A DNA stretch of 64,000 nt from Flavobacterium sp. KACC 22763 (GTDB lineage: Bacteria > Bacteroidota > Bacteroidia > Flavobacteriales > Flavobacteriaceae), in assembly GCF_028736155.1 (NCBI RefSeq), contig NZ_CP117879.1:5270001-5334000 (forward strand), read 5' to 3'. The notes beneath the pieces are model-generated. The model made no database searches. It was not told the origin of the DNA and saw only the letters and a program-made list of their open reading frames with translations. The position numbers and the translations under genes were made by a program. Position 1 is the first letter of the stretch, and each line of letters starts with the position of its first letter. Positions 26,280-34,450 of the stretch are shown here, one piece after another.

Positions 26280-27506
26280 ATGAAAAAAAGGTTTTTGCAA
26301 ATGACAGCTATGAGGCATAGTGTCCTCATAATTTGTTTCCTCATTTCCACTTTTGTTCAGGCTCAAGATGAAGGGAATAAAAGCATGGAAATCTACGGAT
26401 TTATTATGACCGATATTGGTTATAATTTTAATCAGATACAATCAGATTGGTACGATGTGGTGAGACCGACAAAACTGCCCGCTTTTAAAAACGAATATGG
26501 ACCAGATGGCAGTTACTACGCTTCTGTTCGCCAAACTAGATTAGGGTTTAAAAATTATTTTGATACAGGAATTGGCGAATTAAAAACTCATTTTGAATTC
26601 GAATTGTTCGGTACAGGTGTCGATGCAGGACAAACTACTTTTCGTCTGCGCCATGCTTATGCTGAATTAGGAAAATTTGGAGCTGGACAAACCTGGAGCC
26701 CTTTTATGGATATTGGCGTATTCCCAAATTCTCTAGAATATTGGGGACCAACCGGAATGGTGTTTTTTAGAAATATTCAAATTCGCTATATGCCAATTCA
26801 AGGCGATACCCGTTTAACCATTGCATTAGAAAGACCTGGAGCAAGTGCCGATCAGGGAGATTATGCAAATCGTGTGGAACTGCAAGGAGTAAAGGCAAGA
26901 TTTCCGTTGCCAGATCTTACGGCTGAGTACCATCATGCTACCAAATGGGGTTATGTCGAGTTAGCTGGTATAGTTCGAAAAATTGAATGGAAAGATCAGA
27001 ATAATGACCAATATAACTTGTCTGGAGATGCAGTGGGTTGGGGACTTAATTTAAGTACTAATATCAATTTTAGTAAAAATGATGTTTTTAGAGGGCAGGT
27101 TGTATATGGAGAAGGAATTCAAAACTACATGAATGATGCTCCCGTTGATATAGGTATCGAAAACAATTTTGGTAATCCTGTAACTCCTGTAAAAGGTGTT
27201 GCGCTTCCGCTAGTTGGTGTTGTTGCTTTCTTAGATCATAACTGGAGTGATAAATTTAGTACTGCAATTGGATATTCTATGATTGACATCGATAACTCAG
27301 ACGGACAAACTGATGAAGCTTTTAAAAAGGGACAGTACGTGTTGGGAAATCTTTTATACACTCCCGTGAAAAATTGTATGGTAGGTGTGGAATTTCAGTG
27401 GGGTAACCGCGAAAATTTCAATGACGGTTGGAGTACTTCAATAAATAAAATACAGTTTTCTTTTAGATATAATTTTTCGCAATCATTTTATAAAAGAAAT
27501 CAGTAA
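26280..27506 (+). CDS. DcaP-like outer-membrane porin
   Basis: A 408-residue outer-membrane protein with a signal peptide ending near residue 28 (STFVQAQ). The mature start MEIYGFIMTDIGYNF and later RQTRLGFKNYFDTGIGE and LRHAYAELGKFGAGQTWSPF are typical of DcaP-type trimeric porins, which carry small negatively charged compounds such as dicarboxylates. The C-terminus ends in a beta strand (FSFRYNFSQSFY). It is first in a run with aspartase and asparaginase, separated from aspartase by 36 bases, so it probably admits amino acids or dicarboxylates to the periplasm. Confidence 0.85.
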   Translation: MKKRFLQMTAMRHSVLIICFLISTFVQAQDEGNKSMEIYGFIMTDIGYNFNQIQSDWYDVVRPTKLPAFKNEYGPDGSYYASVRQTRLGFKNYFDTGIGELKTHFEFELFGTGVDAGQTTFRLRHAYAELGKFGAGQTWSPFMDIGVFPNSLEYWGPTGMVFFRNIQIRYMPIQGDTRLTIALERPGASADQGDYANRVELQGVKARFPLPDLTAEYHHATKWGYVELAGIVRKIEWKDQNNDQYNLSGDAVGWGLNLSTNINFSKNDVFRGQVVYGEGIQNYMNDAPVDIGIENNFGNPVTPVKGVALPLVGVVAFLDHNWSDKFSTAIGYSMIDIDNSDGQTDEAFKKGQYVLGNLLYTPVKNCMVGVEFQWGNRENFNDGWSTSINKIQFSFRYNFSQSFYKRNQ

Positions 27507-27542
27507 AAGCCTTTAGTTTTTTAATTAATAAAAAAAGAAAAT

Positions 27543-28991
27543 ATGTGTAAAACTGTACAATACCTGCTATTGTTCGGACTGTCATTAGGCAGTCTTAATG
27601 CTCAGACCCGAACAGAAAAAGATCTTCTAGGAGAAAAACAAATCCCGGCAAATGCTTATTACGGTGTGCAGACCGCACGTGCGTTAGAAAATTTTCAGAT
27701 AAGTAGCTTGACTACGCAATCTTATCCTGACTATGTAAAAGCTTTTGCAATGGTTAAACTAGCTGCGGCACGTGCCAATGCTGATGTCGGCCGACTTAAA
27801 AAAGATAGGCTGGCTGCCATAGAAAAAGCTTGTCAGGCAGTAATTGATGGTAAATATCATGATCAATTTTTGGTTGATTTGTACCAAGGAGGTGCTGGTA
27901 CTTCTGCAAATATGAATGTGAATGAAGTTTTGGCCAATATTGCACTGGAACTGAGCGGACATAAAAAAGGAGAATATCAATACATTGAACCTCACGATGA
28001 TCTTAATATGGGGCAATCAACCAACGATGTGTATCCAACAGCTATAAAAGTGGCATTACTGCTTCATAATGACAAACTGCTTAAAGAAGCAGATCTTTTG
28101 GCTAAAGCTTTCCATAAAAAAGGTGATGAATTTAAAGATGTTTTAAAAATGGGAAGAACCGAAGGACAGGATGCTGTACCAATGACGGTAGGTCAGGAAT
28201 TTCATGCTTTCGGTAACCAGCTTGATGCAGAGATTAGTGCTTTGAAAAAATCTGAAGTTTATCTATGCGAACAAAATATGGGAGCTACTGCGATCGGGAC
28301 AGGAATTACAGCTTCTCCTGGTTATGCAGAAAAAGTAGCTGCACATTTGGCAAAAATTACAGGAAAACCAATTGTAATGAGCAAAGATCTTATTGCGGCT
28401 ACAACAAGCCAGCAAGGATTTGTAATGTATTCTTCTACGCTTAAAAGTATGGCGGTTGCGCTGGCAAAAATAAGTAGCGATTTGATCATTTTAGCTTCTG
28501 GGCCACGTACAGGTTTTTTCGAGATCAATTTGCCTGCACTTCAGCCGGGATCTTCAATTATGCCAGGAAAAGTAAATCCGGTTATGCCAGAACTTATGAA
28601 CCAATTGTGTTTTAAAGTAATGGGGAATGATCTCACGGTAACAATTGCCGCGCAATCTGGTTTATTGCAGTTAAATGCTTTTGAGCCTGTTCAAGCCATT
28701 GCCATGATGGAATCTCAAGGGCTGTTTTTTAAAGCAATGCCATTGTTTAGAAAAAATTGTATCGATGGCATTACGGTAAACAAAGACGTTTTGGCGCATT
28801 ATATGGATCGAAGTGTTGGTGTTGTAACTGCTCTGAATCCTGTTTTGGGTTACGAAAAAACAACTGAACTAGCCAAAGAAGCATTGGCAACCAATAAAGG
28901 TATTCTGGAACTTATACGCGAAAAGAAATTGCTGACAGAAGATCAAATTAAAAAACTGCTTGATCCAGCAACTTTAACAGGCCAAAAATAA
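27543..28991 (+). CDS. aspA: Aspartate ammonia-lyase with signal peptide
   Basis: A 482-residue member of the fumarase/aspartase superfamily, converting aspartate to fumarate and ammonia. The domain start EKDLLGEKQIPANAYYGVQT matches AspA, and the superfamily signature SSIMPGKVNP holds the flexible loop with the catalytic serine. GQSTNDVYPT and GRTEGQDAVP are further conserved sites. Unlike the textbook cytoplasmic enzyme, a signal peptide stands in front (MCKTVQYLLLFGLSLGSLNA, then Q), so it should act outside the cytoplasm. It is followed 23 bases later by an exported asparaginase. Confidence 0.93.
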   Translation: MCKTVQYLLLFGLSLGSLNAQTRTEKDLLGEKQIPANAYYGVQTARALENFQISSLTTQSYPDYVKAFAMVKLAAARANADVGRLKKDRLAAIEKACQAVIDGKYHDQFLVDLYQGGAGTSANMNVNEVLANIALELSGHKKGEYQYIEPHDDLNMGQSTNDVYPTAIKVALLLHNDKLLKEADLLAKAFHKKGDEFKDVLKMGRTEGQDAVPMTVGQEFHAFGNQLDAEISALKKSEVYLCEQNMGATAIGTGITASPGYAEKVAAHLAKITGKPIVMSKDLIAATTSQQGFVMYSSTLKSMAVALAKISSDLIILASGPRTGFFEINLPALQPGSSIMPGKVNPVMPELMNQLCFKVMGNDLTVTIAAQSGLLQLNAFEPVQAIAMMESQGLFFKAMPLFRKNCIDGITVNKDVLAHYMDRSVGVVTALNPVLGYEKTTELAKEALATNKGILELIREKKLLTEDQIKKLLDPATLTGQK

Positions 28992-29014
28992 CCTCAACTT
29001 TAAACAGAAAAAAC

Positions 29015-30082
29015 ATGAAATTAAATATCAACTTTTGCAAAAAAATAATTTTACTGCTGATACTGTCATTAAACATCAGCATGTTCGGACAGGCTAAGCC
29101 TAAGGTTTTAATCTTGGCAACAGGAGGAACAATTGCAGGTTCTGCTAAAACAGGAGTACAATCAGGATATACTTCGGGTCAGGTTACCATTGATGCAATG
29201 GTAAATGCAATTCCAGATGCTTTAAAAGTGGCCGATATAAAAGGCGAGCAAATTGCGAATGTTGGATCTCAGGATATGTCATTTGAAATTATGCTGAAAG
29301 TAGCCAATCGAATTAATGAATTAGCCAATAGTAATGATGTAGACGGTTTTGTAATTACGCACGGAACTGATACGATGGAAGAAACGGCCTTTTTTTTAAA
29401 TCTCACTACAAAAACAGATAAACCAGTAGTGCTTGTAGGATCAATGCGTCCATCAACAGCAATTAGTGCAGACGGACCTTTAAATCTTTATAATGCTATT
29501 GCAGTAGCTGGTGATCCTAAAGCAAAAGGACGCGGAGTGCTTTTGGTAATGAATGACTGGATTCATTCGGCTCAATCTTTAACAAAAGTAAGTACCACGG
29601 CCGTTCAAACTTTTATGTCTCCGCTTCGTGGACTTATTGGTATTACTTCTTACGGAACAAACGATTTCTTTAATTATCCAAGTCAAAAATTTGGAAAAAA
29701 CTCAGAATTTGATGTGAAAGGCGTTAGCACTTTTCCTCGCGTAGATATTATTTATGCCGATGCAGATATGAAACCAGATTTAATTGATGCTTCAATAGAA
29801 CGCGGCGCCAAAGGAATTGTAATTGCTGGAGTAGGAAACGGAAACATGAACAAAGCTTCTCTAGACGCTTGTGCAAGGGCGAGCAAAAAAGGAATTATCG
29901 TAGTTCGAAGCACGCGCGTTGCAACTGGACTTGTAAGCCGTAATGTAGAATGCAATGATGATGAACTTGGACTTATTGCTTCATACGCTTTGAATCCGCA
30001 AAAATCTAGAATCTTATTGTCAGTGGCATTGCTGAAACAGAGAAGTTTAGCAGAACTCCAAAAGATATTCGAAGAGTATTAA
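29015..30082 (+). CDS. ansB: Exported type II asparaginase
   Basis: A 355-residue periplasmic L-asparaginase, hydrolysing asparagine to aspartate and ammonia. The signal peptide covers about residues 1-26 (ending ISMFGQ). The two catalytic threonine motifs are intact: ATGGTIAGS near 34 and ITHGTDTMEET near 109, with a lysine in the MNDWIH region. Length and export match type II enzymes. It follows aspartase on the same strand; together with it and the porin it completes a route from asparagine to fumarate. Confidence 0.93.
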   Translation: MKLNINFCKKIILLLILSLNISMFGQAKPKVLILATGGTIAGSAKTGVQSGYTSGQVTIDAMVNAIPDALKVADIKGEQIANVGSQDMSFEIMLKVANRINELANSNDVDGFVITHGTDTMEETAFFLNLTTKTDKPVVLVGSMRPSTAISADGPLNLYNAIAVAGDPKAKGRGVLLVMNDWIHSAQSLTKVSTTAVQTFMSPLRGLIGITSYGTNDFFNYPSQKFGKNSEFDVKGVSTFPRVDIIYADADMKPDLIDASIERGAKGIVIAGVGNGNMNKASLDACARASKKGIIVVRSTRVATGLVSRNVECNDDELGLIASYALNPQKSRILLSVALLKQRSLAELQKIFEEY

Positions 30083-30222
30083 TCTTGTTGTTTAAGCAAA
30101 TCTAAATTTATGATCCTAATACTATTATTGATGCTGATAAAATCTTTGCTAAAGTCAACAGCTACTTTTTGGCCTGCTAGTAAAAGGGAATAATGTAATA
30201 TCAACTTGAAAATTAAATATAT

Positions 30223-30702
30223 ATGAAAAGTAAAATAATTACAAGAGGGGTTCTTGCAGGATTCTGTGCTTTATTGATTTCCTGCAATACAAAAAAGGAC
30301 GAAAATACTGTAATTGACTTAAAGGAAGTTAAGAAGCAAATTCAAGCAAAAGAAAATGAATATGCCGCAACATACAATGCTGGTCAGCTAAAAGAGATAG
30401 GGTATTATGCAGACGATGCGATAACTTTTTATCAGAACAGACCACCGATTATTGGTAAAGAAGCGAGATATGAATTTTTGAAATCTGATTTAACTGATAA
30501 CACCAATACGATATCATTTGAAACCAAAGAAGTTTTTGTTTCTCATGATGGAAATATGGTTGTGGAAGTAGGATATTATAAAGTAACAGATTCTACCAAA
30601 ACACCAATTAATACAGGAAACTATATGAGCTTTTTTGAAAAAAGAGATGGCAAATATGTATGTGTAAGAGACATGAGTGCTTCTGATGGATTGGTAGAGT
30701 AA
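30223..30702 (+). CDS. Lipoprotein with SnoaL/DUF4440-like domain
   Basis: A 159-residue lipoprotein. The N-terminus has a lipobox (LLISC, Cys near 21). The rest fits an NTF2-like fold of the DUF4440 group, with EYAATYNAGQLKEIGYYADD and NMVVEVGYYKVTDSTK. The function is unknown. It is 140 bases past asparaginase and 16 bases before the next exported protein gene, with which it is probably co-transcribed. Confidence 0.78.
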   Translation: MKSKIITRGVLAGFCALLISCNTKKDENTVIDLKEVKKQIQAKENEYAATYNAGQLKEIGYYADDAITFYQNRPPIIGKEARYEFLKSDLTDNTNTISFETKEVFVSHDGNMVVEVGYYKVTDSTKTPINTGNYMSFFEKRDGKYVCVRDMSASDGLVE

Positions 30703-30718
30703 TTTATAAATAAAGATT

Positions 30719-31198
30719 ATGAAAAAGATACTATTTGTACTGTTATTGGCTTTTGGATTGAATGCCACTGCTCAAAGTTCTGTAGATGAGATAAAGTTAA
30801 TCCAAGATCTTTATGGAAAATCTAAGGCAGATGTAGTTAAAGAATATTTAGGATTAACAGATGTGCAGGCTACAGCATTTCAACCGATTTATGATAATTA
30901 CGAATCGGAACGCAAAGCTTTGAGTCAGCAGAAGATTCAAATTCTTGAAGATTATGCAAAGAATTATGCCACACTGAGCGATGCTAAAGCGACAGAATTA
31001 ACATCGGCAAATCTAAAATACAATCAAGAATCTGAAAAACTCCTTGCCAAAACGCATTCTAAACTGGTAAAAGCCATTGGCGGAATCAATGCCGCAAAGT
31101 TTGTACAGCTTGAGCAGTATTTGCAAGTAACCATACGATCTGAAATTCAGAACTCTATTCCTTTTATTGGAGAATTGGATAAAACCAAAATGCATTAG
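30719..31198 (+). CDS. Exported helical hypothetical protein
   Basis: A 159-residue exported protein with a signal peptide (about 1-18, ending NATAQ). The mature part is helical and rich in Lys, Glu and Ala, with YLGLTDVQATAFQPIYDNYE, a pattern like the LTxxQ motif of Spy/CpxP-type periplasmic proteins. Chaperone activity is only a suggestion. It lies 16 bases after the lipoprotein gene and is followed by a hairpin before the next gene. Confidence 0.72.
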   Translation: MKKILFVLLLAFGLNATAQSSVDEIKLIQDLYGKSKADVVKEYLGLTDVQATAFQPIYDNYESERKALSQQKIQILEDYAKNYATLSDAKATELTSANLKYNQESEKLLAKTHSKLVKAIGGINAAKFVQLEQYLQVTIRSEIQNSIPFIGELDKTKMH

Positions 31199-31212
31199 AC
31201 AATTTCTGGGTA

Positions 31213-31246
31213 TAGAGTAGAAAATATAAAAAGATTTTCTACTCTA
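31213..31246 (+). terminator. Hairpin between exported protein genes
   Basis: A perfect 12-base inverted repeat, TAGAGTAGAAAA and its complement, with a 10-base loop. No good T-run follows on the plus strand, so it may reduce or process read-through to the next gene. Confidence 0.55.
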
Positions 31247-31271
31247 CTTATTAATATTTTATACTCTTACT

Positions 31272-32348
31272 ATGATAAAGAAATTTACAAAATATTTGAC
31301 AGTTGCATTAATCTTGTCAACCCAGTTGATTTTTTGCCAATCTGATAACGATGGACCAGAACTTGGGCTTCCTGGCGATAATCTTGATTTGTATGCTGTA
31401 ATGTCTCTGTTTCAGAAATCAAAAACCATTGAGGAATTTGAAAAAAATCTGAATCTGGAGAAAACAGGAATCAATAATCTGGATTTGGATTTGGATAAAA
31501 AAGTAGACTTTATAAAAGTAGTCACAAAGAAAAATGGAAATTCGTTTACTTTTATTCTTCAAGTTGCTGTAAACAAGAAAGAAAACCAAGACGTTGCTGT
31601 TATTTTGGTCGATAAAGATAAAAACGGAAAGGTAAAAATGCAGATTGTCGGCGATGAACTGCTGTACGGAAAAGATTATGTCATTGAACCAGTAAGCAAA
31701 TCCTCACCAGCAAAAACAGCAAATCCTGCCTATGCAGGAGACGATCCTGTACAAAGTTCGCCAGCTGTAACAGCAGTTGTGGTAGAAACGGTGCCAATTG
31801 TACAATATGTATATTCACCAGCTTATGTGCCGTATTATCCACCTTATTATTACGGATTTTATCCGCCTTATTTCGCCGCTTTTACCGTAATGGCGGTCGG
31901 AATTTATCGCCACAACCATTATTACCATCATCATGGTTATCATGGAGGGCATTATCATGGCGGAAACAATGTATATATTAATAATAGAAACAATTTTAAT
32001 AATTACAATAATAATAGATCAAGATCTAATACCGTACGAGACAATTCTACCAATAACAGATACAATACCAATCGAGGTAATTCGCGTCCTTCAGCAAGCA
32101 CACGACCATCAGCAGGAAATTCCAATCGTGCAGGAAATACTAGTGCATCTGGAAGAACCCGTCAGAGTTCGTCGCCAAGTGCGGGGACTTCAAATCTTAA
32201 TAGAGGAAGTTCTTCAAACTCTAATTTTAATAGAGGAGGAAGTTCTTCATCAAGACCAAGCGCTGGGCAAATGGGAGGCGGTTCTCGTGGTGGAGGTGGC
32301 TTTAGTGGAGGCGGAGGCTTCGGCGGAGGCGGCGGAAGAAGAAGATAA
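31272..32348 (+). CDS. Exported protein with His- and Gly/Ser-rich tail
   Basis: A 358-residue exported protein. The signal peptide ends near 23 (STQLIFCQ). The middle (residues 50-150) is a folded domain with DLDKKVDFIKVVTKKNG. Then follow a Pro/Tyr-rich stretch, a His-rich stretch near 215-235 that could bind metal, an Asn-rich zone, and a Ser/Gly/Arg-rich tail ending in GGGGRRR. Low-complexity tails of this kind occur in secreted proteins of Bacteroidota. Function unknown. It is the last gene of the run from 30223 and ends at a terminator. Confidence 0.78.
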   Translation: MIKKFTKYLTVALILSTQLIFCQSDNDGPELGLPGDNLDLYAVMSLFQKSKTIEEFEKNLNLEKTGINNLDLDLDKKVDFIKVVTKKNGNSFTFILQVAVNKKENQDVAVILVDKDKNGKVKMQIVGDELLYGKDYVIEPVSKSSPAKTANPAYAGDDPVQSSPAVTAVVVETVPIVQYVYSPAYVPYYPPYYYGFYPPYFAAFTVMAVGIYRHNHYYHHHGYHGGHYHGGNNVYINNRNNFNNYNNNRSRSNTVRDNSTNNRYNTNRGNSRPSASTRPSAGNSNRAGNTSASGRTRQSSSPSAGTSNLNRGSSSNSNFNRGGSSSSRPSAGQMGGGSRGGGGFSGGGGFGGGGGRRR

Positions 32349-32377
32349 ACGGCGTTTTTTATAATGTTTCATCAAAA

Positions 32378-32413
32378 AAAATGCGTAAGTCCTTTTGGGT
32401 TTACGCATTTTTG
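32378..32413 (+). terminator. Intrinsic terminator
   Basis: Inverted repeat AAAAATGCGTAA and its complement with a 12-base loop and a T-run. It closes the exported-protein run that ends at 32348. Confidence 0.85.
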
Positions 32414-32464
32414 GTGTTTAATATTATGTTTTAAATATTTCATAGGAATAGAATCTGATTTGTA

Positions 32465-32713
32465 TGCTCCAGCGGAGCAAAATATTTGTAGAAAATCTAA
32501 ATCCCATGATCAAAAAGCTCCAGAGGAGCGACATTAAATTATGTTCATTCCGTAGGAATGTCTCGTCGGTAGAAATGAAATTTGAATCCCGAATACACGT
32601 TCCGTAGGAACGTTTGATTGGTTAAATGTTTCGCAAATCAGGTGTCCCTACGGGACACATTGTAATGCAACATTATTTTTTTTTCTACCGACGAGATATT
32701 CCTAGCGGAATAT
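32465..32713. repeat. Ordered array of six short hairpins
   Basis: Six short palindromes with 3- or 4-base loops follow each other: 32465-32479 (GCTCC/GGAGC), 32517-32529 (GCTCC/GGAGC), 32546-32560 (CATTCC/GGAATG), 32597-32613 (CGTTCC/GGAACG), 32642-32658 (GTGTCCC/GGGACAC) and 32696-32713 (ATATTCC/GGAATAT). In addition a perfect 15-base inverted repeat (32561-32575 and 32682-32696, core CGTCGGTAG) encloses the fourth and fifth. The element stops 20 bases before the broken gene at 32735. No transposase is present. It looks like a composite REP-type repeat or a structured RNA. Confidence 0.8.
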
Positions 32714-32734
32714 TAAGAATTGTTATCGTATTAG

Positions 32735-32908
32735 ATAACCAATTATTTAGAGTGTATTTCTGATGCTTGGATTGTTGAAAATGGTATAAAATTGAAAGTT
32801 GGATTGGTTTTAGAACAAGCACTTCATTTATTTCCAACCGATGAAATGGAGCTTTTGGATATAATTAATGAAATGCAGATTAAAGAATCTTATGCTGAGG
32901 TGAAATAA
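32735..32908 (+). pseudogene. 5'-truncated paralogue of the 9789 gene
   Basis: The frame from 32735 to the stop at 32908 reads ITNYLECISDAWIVENG at the start and then LEQALHLFPTDEMELLDII, matching the C-terminal part of the 109-residue protein at 9789-10118. There is a stop at 32732 and no start codon before DEMELL, so the N-terminal half is missing. The hairpin array lies exactly where it should be. It is probably a remnant left by insertion or recombination. Confidence 0.75.
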
Positions 32909-32940
32909 AAAAGCCCCAGATTTCTCTGAGGCTTCATATG
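32909..32940 (-). terminator. Terminator of Ppx-like gene, family A
   Basis: Stem GCCCCAGA/TCTGAGGC with the loop reading GAAA on the minus strand. It is a variant of the hairpin at 8992-9024, lying 16-47 bases past the stop of the minus-strand gene that ends at 32956. Confidence 0.65.
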
Positions 32941-32955
32941 ATTTTTAAAATACTT

Positions 32956-34053
32956 CTAGAAATTAGTATTTATTTTTTTCGAACGATCTGCGATGTAGGA
33001 GATTAACCAGATTACCTGTCCTTCTTTTACAAAGTAAACTTTCTTTGTTGCCAAATCTGGAATACTTTCAAGACAAGTTACAAGAATATTATTTGCCGAA
33101 ATTAAATATTTTTGATCGTAAGTGCTTAAGACTCTAGCAACTTCTTTGTTTGTTTTTGCAAGGTTGGTAAACTTGCCAAAGTTATTTTTAAGAATCGCAT
33201 CATAATCGATAACATCTTGAAGAGTTAAAGCTACATAATGTTCTTTATTAGCATTTTCATCATAAAAAAGAGTCGAAAATGCCCAAACAGCACCACCAGA
33301 TAAGTATAGTTTATTCTTTTTTGCTAAAGGAGGATTAGCATCAAATAACTCTTTAGTTTTTTTACGTAGAATTACATTATAATCAAAAGACTTTTCCTGA
33401 TAAGTAGACATATCATTTACCTGACTTTTATTTACCACTGTTTTTTCAACAGCATCCGTAAGCGTCATTGTTCCAAAACTAAGTTCTAAAGGAACAAACT
33501 CTAATTTACCATCTTTAAGTTCGTCGATATAACCTCCCTTTGTAGTTTGAGCACCAATGTCAAGAAGAAAAGCAGTAGCAAAATCTACAGGCGGTATTGC
33601 ACCTTTCACAAGTGTTTTTGCTTCTTCGTTAACTTCTAATATTTCTAACTGTTTACCAGTTAAGATAGCAATTTTGTTTTTTAGAACATCGATGTTGCGA
33701 GCAGATGCAAAAACAGGAGCCGCTACAACAAAGATATTTTCTTCAAGAATTTTATTCTCAGCTTTAATTTTTTGCAATTGGTTTGTAACCGTCAAGCTAG
33801 TTTTTGTGATGTCTTCTTGAGTAAGTTCACCTTTTGAGTCAATATGGTCAGCAAAAGGAATTCTCTCAGTCCAGAAAGAAAGGATTTTGTAATCAGCTTT
33901 TCTAATGTTGCTTACATCAATAACGGAAACTTTGATTGCTCTTCGGCCAATTTCAATTCCAGCGTAAATATTTTTTTGCGAGAATGAAGTAACAGAAAAA
34001 AATAATGTTAAAAGGGTAAAAAATAAAAATTTGGGGTTGTGTTTTTTAAGCAT
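32956..34053 (-). CDS. Exported Ppx/GppA-like protein
   Basis: A 365-residue protein resembling the exopolyphosphatase/guanosine pentaphosphatase fold of the actin-ATPase superfamily. NIYAGIEIGRRAIKVSVIDV is the first phosphate loop, LLDIGAQTTKGGYI the second, and YLSGGAVWAFSTLF an adenosine-like motif. Unusually, a signal peptide (about 1-25, ending TSFSQ) is present, placing it in the periplasm, where ppGpp and polyphosphate are not known substrates. Some catalytic residues of Ppx (the E in the second motif) are not obvious, so it may bind rather than cleave. It is a single gene. Confidence 0.75.
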   Translation of the reverse strand: MLKKHNPKFLFFTLLTLFFSVTSFSQKNIYAGIEIGRRAIKVSVIDVSNIRKADYKILSFWTERIPFADHIDSKGELTQEDITKTSLTVTNQLQKIKAENKILEENIFVVAAPVFASARNIDVLKNKIAILTGKQLEILEVNEEAKTLVKGAIPPVDFATAFLLDIGAQTTKGGYIDELKDGKLEFVPLELSFGTMTLTDAVEKTVVNKSQVNDMSTYQEKSFDYNVILRKKTKELFDANPPLAKKNKLYLSGGAVWAFSTLFYDENANKEHYVALTLQDVIDYDAILKNNFGKFTNLAKTNKEVARVLSTYDQKYLISANNILVTCLESIPDLATKKVYFVKEGQVIWLISYIADRSKKINTNF

Positions 34054-34279
34054 TGTGTTGAATTGTAGTTATAATATAATTTGTTTTTAAGAATTATAAA
34101 GTTTCTTTTTTGTGGTATTTATGTGAAAATCACAATTTTAGAATGAAAACAAATGATTTCATTACGGAATTGCGAATTTAATAAAACATTTAGTAATATA
34201 AAATCGGTTATTGAGAAAACGTGACATTAAATTATTGTAAAGAAATAACGGGTTTTATTTCGAAAAAGTATATTTATAA

Positions 34280-34307
34280 AAAAGCTTCAGAGAAATCTGA
34301 AGCTTTT
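34280..34307 (+). terminator. Orphan family-A terminator
   Basis: A perfect stem AAAAGCTTCAGA/TCTGAAGCTTTT around a GAAA tetraloop, read on the plus strand. It lies between two divergent genes, so no known plus-strand gene ends here. The downstream bases TTTAGTAGCTGG (34313-34324) recall the sequence beside the initiator tRNA genes. The rest of the 397-base spacer 34054-34450 shows nothing else. Confidence 0.6.
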
Positions 34308-34450
34308 CTGTTTAGTAGCTGGATGCATTTGAAAGCTAAATAGTTTACTAAGAACTGTTTTTTTAGAGATAATAAATGAATTTGGACGTTTGAACAAACT
34401 TGCGGATTAAAATATTTGGGAAATTTGTATCAGATAAAAATGAAGGGAAA

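Noticed and set aside
31933..32364. Plus-strand frame inside the His/Gly-rich protein gene
   Set aside because: A shifted frame over low-complexity DNA of the real gene 31272-32348.
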